The position numbers and the translations under genes were made by a program. A DNA stretch of 64,000 nucleotides from contig WBMQ01000002.1 in the NCBI GenBank assembly GCA_016630905.1, forward strand, positions 1,054,001-1,118,000, in the 5' to 3' direction. Source of the DNA: Capillidium heterosporum. Lineage: Eukaryota; Entomophthoromycota; Entomophthoromycetes; Entomophthorales; Capillidiaceae. Shown piece after piece: positions 60,082-64,000 of this stretch. Positions within the stretch are counted from its first letter, which is position 1; each line of letters opens with the position of its first letter. The notes below the pieces were generated by a model, which saw only the letters and a program-made list of their open reading frames with translations, had not been told where the DNA came from and searched no databases.

Positions 60082-61733
60082 ATGGTATTCGGTAACATCT
60101 ACGACGATCTCAAGGCAGAAGCCAAGGTTGACTACGACCGCACCACCCTCTACCGTAACTTGTCGGTAGCTGATCTCTACGAGCACGCCCTACAGAACGA
60201 GCCCGGAACCGTGCTTTCATCAACCGGTGCCCTCATCACCAAATCCGGTGAGAAGACCGGTCGCTCCCCCAAGGATAAACGTATCGTTGAGGAGCCTGAA
60301 TCCACCCAGGACATTTGGGTAAGTATTTTTATCTATCCTGTAATTTTTATTAACTTTATTTAAAGTGGGGACCTGTCAACACCTCCATGTCCGATGAAGT
60401 CTTCCGTATCAACCACGAGCGTGCCGTTGACTACTTGAACACCCGTTCCCGCCTATACGTCTTTGACGGCTTCGCCGGATGGGACCCCAAATACCGTATC
60501 AAGGTCCGTGTTGTATGCGCCCGTGCCTACCACGCCTTATTTATGCGCAACATGTTGATCCGCCCCACTGAAGAGGAGTTGGAGAACTACGGCCATCCTG
60601 ATTTCACCATCTTCAACGCCGGCCAGTTCCCCGCCAACAGGTACACCACCGGTATGACCTCCACCACCTCGGTAGCCATTTCTTTCAAGCGTCGTGAGAT
60701 GGTCATCTTGGGTACTGAGTACGCTGGTGAAATGAAGAAAGGTATCTTCACCGTCATGCACTACCTCATGCCCAAGGCTGGTGTTCTTTCTCTCCACTCT
60801 TCCGCCAACTCCGGTAAGGATGGCGACGTCTCCCTGTTCTTTGGTCTTTCTGGAACCGGTAAGACTACTCTTTCAGCCGACCCTCAGCGTTTCTTGATCG
60901 GTGACGATGAACACTGCTGGTCCGATGACGGTGTCTTCAACATTGAAGGTGGTTGTTACGCCAAGTGTATCGGTCTCTCTGGCGAGAAGGAACCTGAAAT
61001 CTTCAACGCCATCCGCTTCGGTGCCGTCTTGGAGAACGTTGTATACGACGAGAAGCGTGAGGTCGACTACGAGAACAAATCCATTACTGAGAACACCCGT
61101 TGTGCCTACCCTATTGAATACATTCCCAACGCCAAATTGCCCTGTGTCGGCGGTCATCCCAAGAACATTGTTCTCTTGACTTGCGATGCCTTTGGTGTCC
61201 TGCCTCCCATCTCCAAGTTGACTCCCTCCCAGGCTATGTACCACTTCATCTCCGGTTACACCGCCAAGATTGCCGGTACCGAAGAAGGCGTCACCGAGCC
61301 CCAGGCCACCTTCTCCGCCTGCTTCGGTCAGCCCTTCTTGGTCTGGCACCCCGTCAAGTACGCTTCCATGTTGGCCGAGAAGATGAGCCAGCACAAGGCC
61401 AATGCCTGGTTGATCAACACTGGTTGGAACGGTGGTGCCTACGGTGTTGGTAAGCGTATCGCTCTCAAGTATTCGCGCGCCATCATCGACGCCATCCACA
61501 ACGGCGAATTAGAAAATGCTGAGTACGTCAACTACCCTGTCTTCAACTTACAGATCCCCACCGCCGTCACCGGTGTCCCTGCTGAAGTCCTTAACCCTGC
61601 TCAGGCTTGGATGGGTACCTCGGAGGCCTACGACGCCACTTTGGCCAAGTTGGGTGGTCTCTTCATCGAGAACTTCAAGGAGTACGCTGATCAGGCCACT
61701 CCCGAGATTTTGGCTGCCTCCCCTCAGATCTAA
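60082..61733 (+). CDS. PCK1: Phosphoenolpyruvate carboxykinase, ATP-dependent
   Basis: Two exons (60082-60318, 60366-61733; 47-nt intron) give 534 residues, near the usual 530-550. The enzyme converts oxaloacetate and ATP to phosphoenolpyruvate, CO2 and ADP, the committed step of gluconeogenesis in the cytosol. Motifs are [15 protein letters not shown] near the N-terminus, [13 protein letters not shown], the P-loop [13 protein letters not shown], the metal-binding [20 protein letters not shown], and [13 protein letters not shown], all typical of the ATP-type family. Codon use is strongly C-biased, like DHCR24, suggesting high expression. It sits alone among accessory genes. Confidence 0.97.
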
Positions 61734-62639
61734 GTTCATGGTAGAGTTTCGTTTTTATTTTTATTTGTTAAAGCTTAATGCATATAAAATTTGTATCCTC
61801 ATACCTATCTTGTATCTATTTCTAATATTTAAATGAGCTATTGATGGCTTATTTTTTATGGATGTCAGTTTAGTTATAATTTTTATATGGCTGTTGTTTG
61901 TACACTATATGTACATCCTCTTATATTAACTGTTACTGAAGTTACATGAAGTAAAATACATCTCTTTGAATAGATAGTGTTTTGAATTCTGATAGTCTAA
62001 AAATGAATAGTGAGCAATTTCAAGCCTATATCGAAACTAACTAGTAATTTCTACTAGTATATATAATCATAACCTAATGAAATATAGCCTCCAAGTATAT
62101 TTTAAAACCTAGGGCCTCCGTTTATAACCTTATCAATCACAATGAGCCTTGAAGGAACTGACCTGAAACTGAATCCATTCCATATAGTTAGTTATACCTC
62201 TACTCTACATAGCTCTATATAAATGTACTGTCTTGAAATCAATCGACACATCAAAGTATAACTACTTTTCCAAGATTAAATAAGTGAATAGTAGCATCTG
62301 TACAGACATTACCTTTTAATATGTTAAAGTAGAGTGAAAATAGCGTTAAATATATTAATAACTTCAGTTTATTGGCGGTAATACTATACCCAAATCAAAA
62401 GACTAACCCAAATTTGAAACAAAAATTTAAGTTTTGAAGTTGCAAAATTTCACTCAATTTTATATGACATTAGTAGAACTATAGGTCCTAAATATATATA
62501 TATACGACTACATGCATAAAAATGGTTTTAAAGTTGTATATCATAACCAACTACCAACATCTCGTTTTATTAAAAAGTTTTGCCCATAGTTTTACCTTTA
62601 CCGTTCTCAAGTTGCAAAAGTTTTACCTACCTGTCAATT
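61734..62639. other. Intergenic, no gene seen
   Basis: About 0.9 kb of AT-rich spacer. A dinucleotide TA tract occurs near 62493-62504. Confidence 0.45.
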
Positions 62640-63398
62640 ATGAAAATCAATATCTCTACCAACATATCCATATATTTCGTCTTAGTAGTAGCGGTATTAA
62701 GTAACGGTGGTAGAGGCGAGCTTATCGGCGAGAACCTACCCCAAATTAACATCAACGGTATTAGCCAAATGAGCAACTATCCACAGAGCAATCAAGTCGT
62801 CAATCAAAATAGTGTCGAAAAGAGCACTGATGAAAAGGTAAAGACCAACATAGAACCCATTCCGAAGCAGGAGGAAAAAGTCAAATCGGAACCAATCCAA
62901 ATAAGCAAAGATAAAGACAGCTCTAAGGAGAAGGAGCCTCAAAAAGAGAAGGAGAAGGAAAAACCCAGAGAGAAGGAAACTTCAGAGCCAAGCGAAGTTC
63001 AAACTCCCACTAGTGACAAAGACCAAGAGACAACCCTAAAGTGCATACTAGAATCTGGGTGCAACACCGACCAAACTTGTATCAAACGATGTAGTTTACC
63101 CAAAATACCCCCTACCAACCTATTGAAGAACACAGCGTCCTGCCTAGGTAGATGTAACACGACTGAGACCAAACCTACCTCCATCTACAAAATGGAACTG
63201 TGTACCAGCAAGTGTGTCAAAGGTATCCTATTCGATCTCAACAAGAGCAAAGTCAAAAGTTCGAGTAACAGTACTGAAAGCAAAGTCAATCCTTACAAAC
63301 GATACCCCCTAACATCGTCAGCAGCCCAAGGTAAGTTTGGTGGAAATAGCGTTTGGGCTTGGTTAGTTGGGTTGTTGATGGTATTTTGGTTAGGCTAG
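62640..63398 (+). CDS. Secreted, probably GPI-anchored Cys-containing protein, unknown
   Basis: A single exon encodes 252 residues from the ATG at 62640; an upstream in-frame start adds no signal-like character. The N-terminus (ISIYFVLVVAVLS) is a signal peptide. Residues 55-125 are highly charged Lys/Glu repeats (KEPQKEKEKEKPREKE). A Cys domain follows with about eight cysteines in CxxxxxC spacing (KCILESGCNTDQTCIKRC, CLGRCNTTETK, CTSKCVKG), then a Ser-rich spacer. The last 20 residues (SVWAWLVGLLMVFWLG) are hydrophobic after a small-residue stretch (SSAAQGKFGG), as in GPI-anchored fungal surface proteins. No named family recognised. Confidence 0.7.
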   Translation: MKINISTNISIYFVLVVAVLSNGGRGELIGENLPQININGISQMSNYPQSNQVVNQNSVEKSTDEKVKTNIEPIPKQEEKVKSEPIQISKDKDSSKEKEPQKEKEKEKPREKETSEPSEVQTPTSDKDQETTLKCILESGCNTDQTCIKRCSLPKIPPTNLLKNTASCLGRCNTTETKPTSIYKMELCTSKCVKGILFDLNKSKVKSSSNSTESKVNPYKRYPLTSSAAQGKFGGNSVWAWLVGLLMVFWLG

Positions 63399-63690
63399 GA
63401 CGAGGCTGCATTTTTCTATTGAACTTTCGATCAGTATACCCTTGCGCTTTAAAAGGCGTTTTGGAATGGATGTACACTTATATTTAATAAATTATCTGTT
63501 GCGTACGCTTTGAAACGGATACTTGTATAACTTTAGGATCTTTTCAAACACAGTTTACTAAAACTTTAAAGCTAATATACATATATATTTGATAATCTTA
63601 TGCAGAAACTGCGATTCAACTAACTTGAATCCGGAAAACTAATATCTAATTAGATTAACGGGATAGGTCCCTGCTAAAGAATATGCTTTT
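63399..63690. other. Intergenic, no gene seen
   Basis: AT-rich spacer downstream of the GPI-protein gene. Confidence 0.4.
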
Positions 63691-64000
63691 GTGAGATTGA
63701 GATATTATACGGAAAATTGAAAAGGCCTACGATCAACATGGATGAAGGTTGCAACTACCTATCCGTAGCTAAGAGGATTGAAAGACCAAGGAAAATTCTT
63801 GTTTCAATATACGATTCAAACCTATTAGGAATATATTCGAGGATTAAAGGTACGAGTGACGGCAACGTTAATACCACCATGTTTGTTAAAGTCGACGAGA
63901 TTTTCAAGATCTAATGCTACTGCAATAAATTTAAGGTGAAGGCAGATACCAGTAGATACACGATGATGGCCAACCTATTCAATGTGATCCACCTACAAAG
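63691..64000 (+). pseudogene. Coding-like stretch running off the window edge
   Basis: From about 63700 one plus frame has coding character (NMDEGCNYLSVAKRIERP, ILVSIYDSNLLGIYSRIK), reaches a stop at 63912, and then continues in the same frame with coding-like peptide (KADTSRYTMMANLFNVIHL) to the edge. It may be a decayed gene, or exons with an intron I could not place. Family unknown. Confidence 0.25.

Noticed and set aside
60873-61499. 208-codon open frame antisense to PCK1
   Set aside because: It is a shadow created by strong C-ending codon bias in PCK1; no family features.
1-64000. tRNA, rRNA, CRISPR array or intact transposon
   Set aside because: I looked for B-box-like motifs, repeated spacers, reverse transcriptase or transposase motifs and long terminal repeats and saw none I could support.

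Overview
The window is nuclear DNA of a fungus, probably an early-diverging (non-Dikarya) lineage. Fungal markers are a PPZ-type phosphatase, the WD40-M20 protein DUG2, a CRH-type cell-wall transglycosylase and a likely SIN component Cdc14. Several neighbours are usually missing from ascomycete yeasts: a DHCR24-type sterol reductase, a TMEM94-like protein, a BRCC36 deubiquitinase and LC8-like dynein light chains. Spacers are AT-rich. Introns are very short (mostly 35-55 nt), GT-AG, often with a CTAAC/CTAAT branch site. The lineage call is inference; I cannot name the species. All genes were read by eye, and exon borders were checked mainly by reading phase.

Left part (1-36 kb) is a dense housekeeping block: the 3' end of a Cdc14-like SIN gene, a cis-prenyltransferase (RER2/DHDDS), a TMEM94-like P-type ATPase relative, mitochondrial ribosomal protein bS6m, DHCR24, a 63-aa unknown, a ubiquitin-specific protease, a PPZ phosphatase, an unrecognised 856-aa protein, DUG2, the inner-ring nucleoporin NUP192/205, BRCC36 and an F-BAR/RhoGAP protein of RGD1 type. 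DUG2/NUP192 and BRCC36/RGD1 are divergent pairs.

Right part (36-64 kb) is sparse and accessory in character. It holds a tandem set of class 3 secreted lipases (two intact, one decayed between them), two Asn/Ser-rich secreted proteins, a CRH glycosidase, a probable GPI-anchored Cys-rich protein, two divergent LC8-like genes and several decayed coding remnants including an F-box/LRR pseudogene. The exception is the strongly codon-biased PCK1 gene (ATP-type PEP carboxykinase) with a clear TATA box.

The most striking sequence-level observation is that six reading-frame breaks of a single base sit inside otherwise intact genes (PPZ, NUP192 twice, BRCC36, the Asn-rich secreted gene, one LC8-like gene). 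They look more like assembly indels than biology, but they are consistent enough to need checking against reads. The most interesting biology is the pair of unusual LC8-like genes on either side of the Asn-rich secreted gene, and the contrast between the two halves. I found no tRNA, rRNA, CRISPR or intact mobile element.
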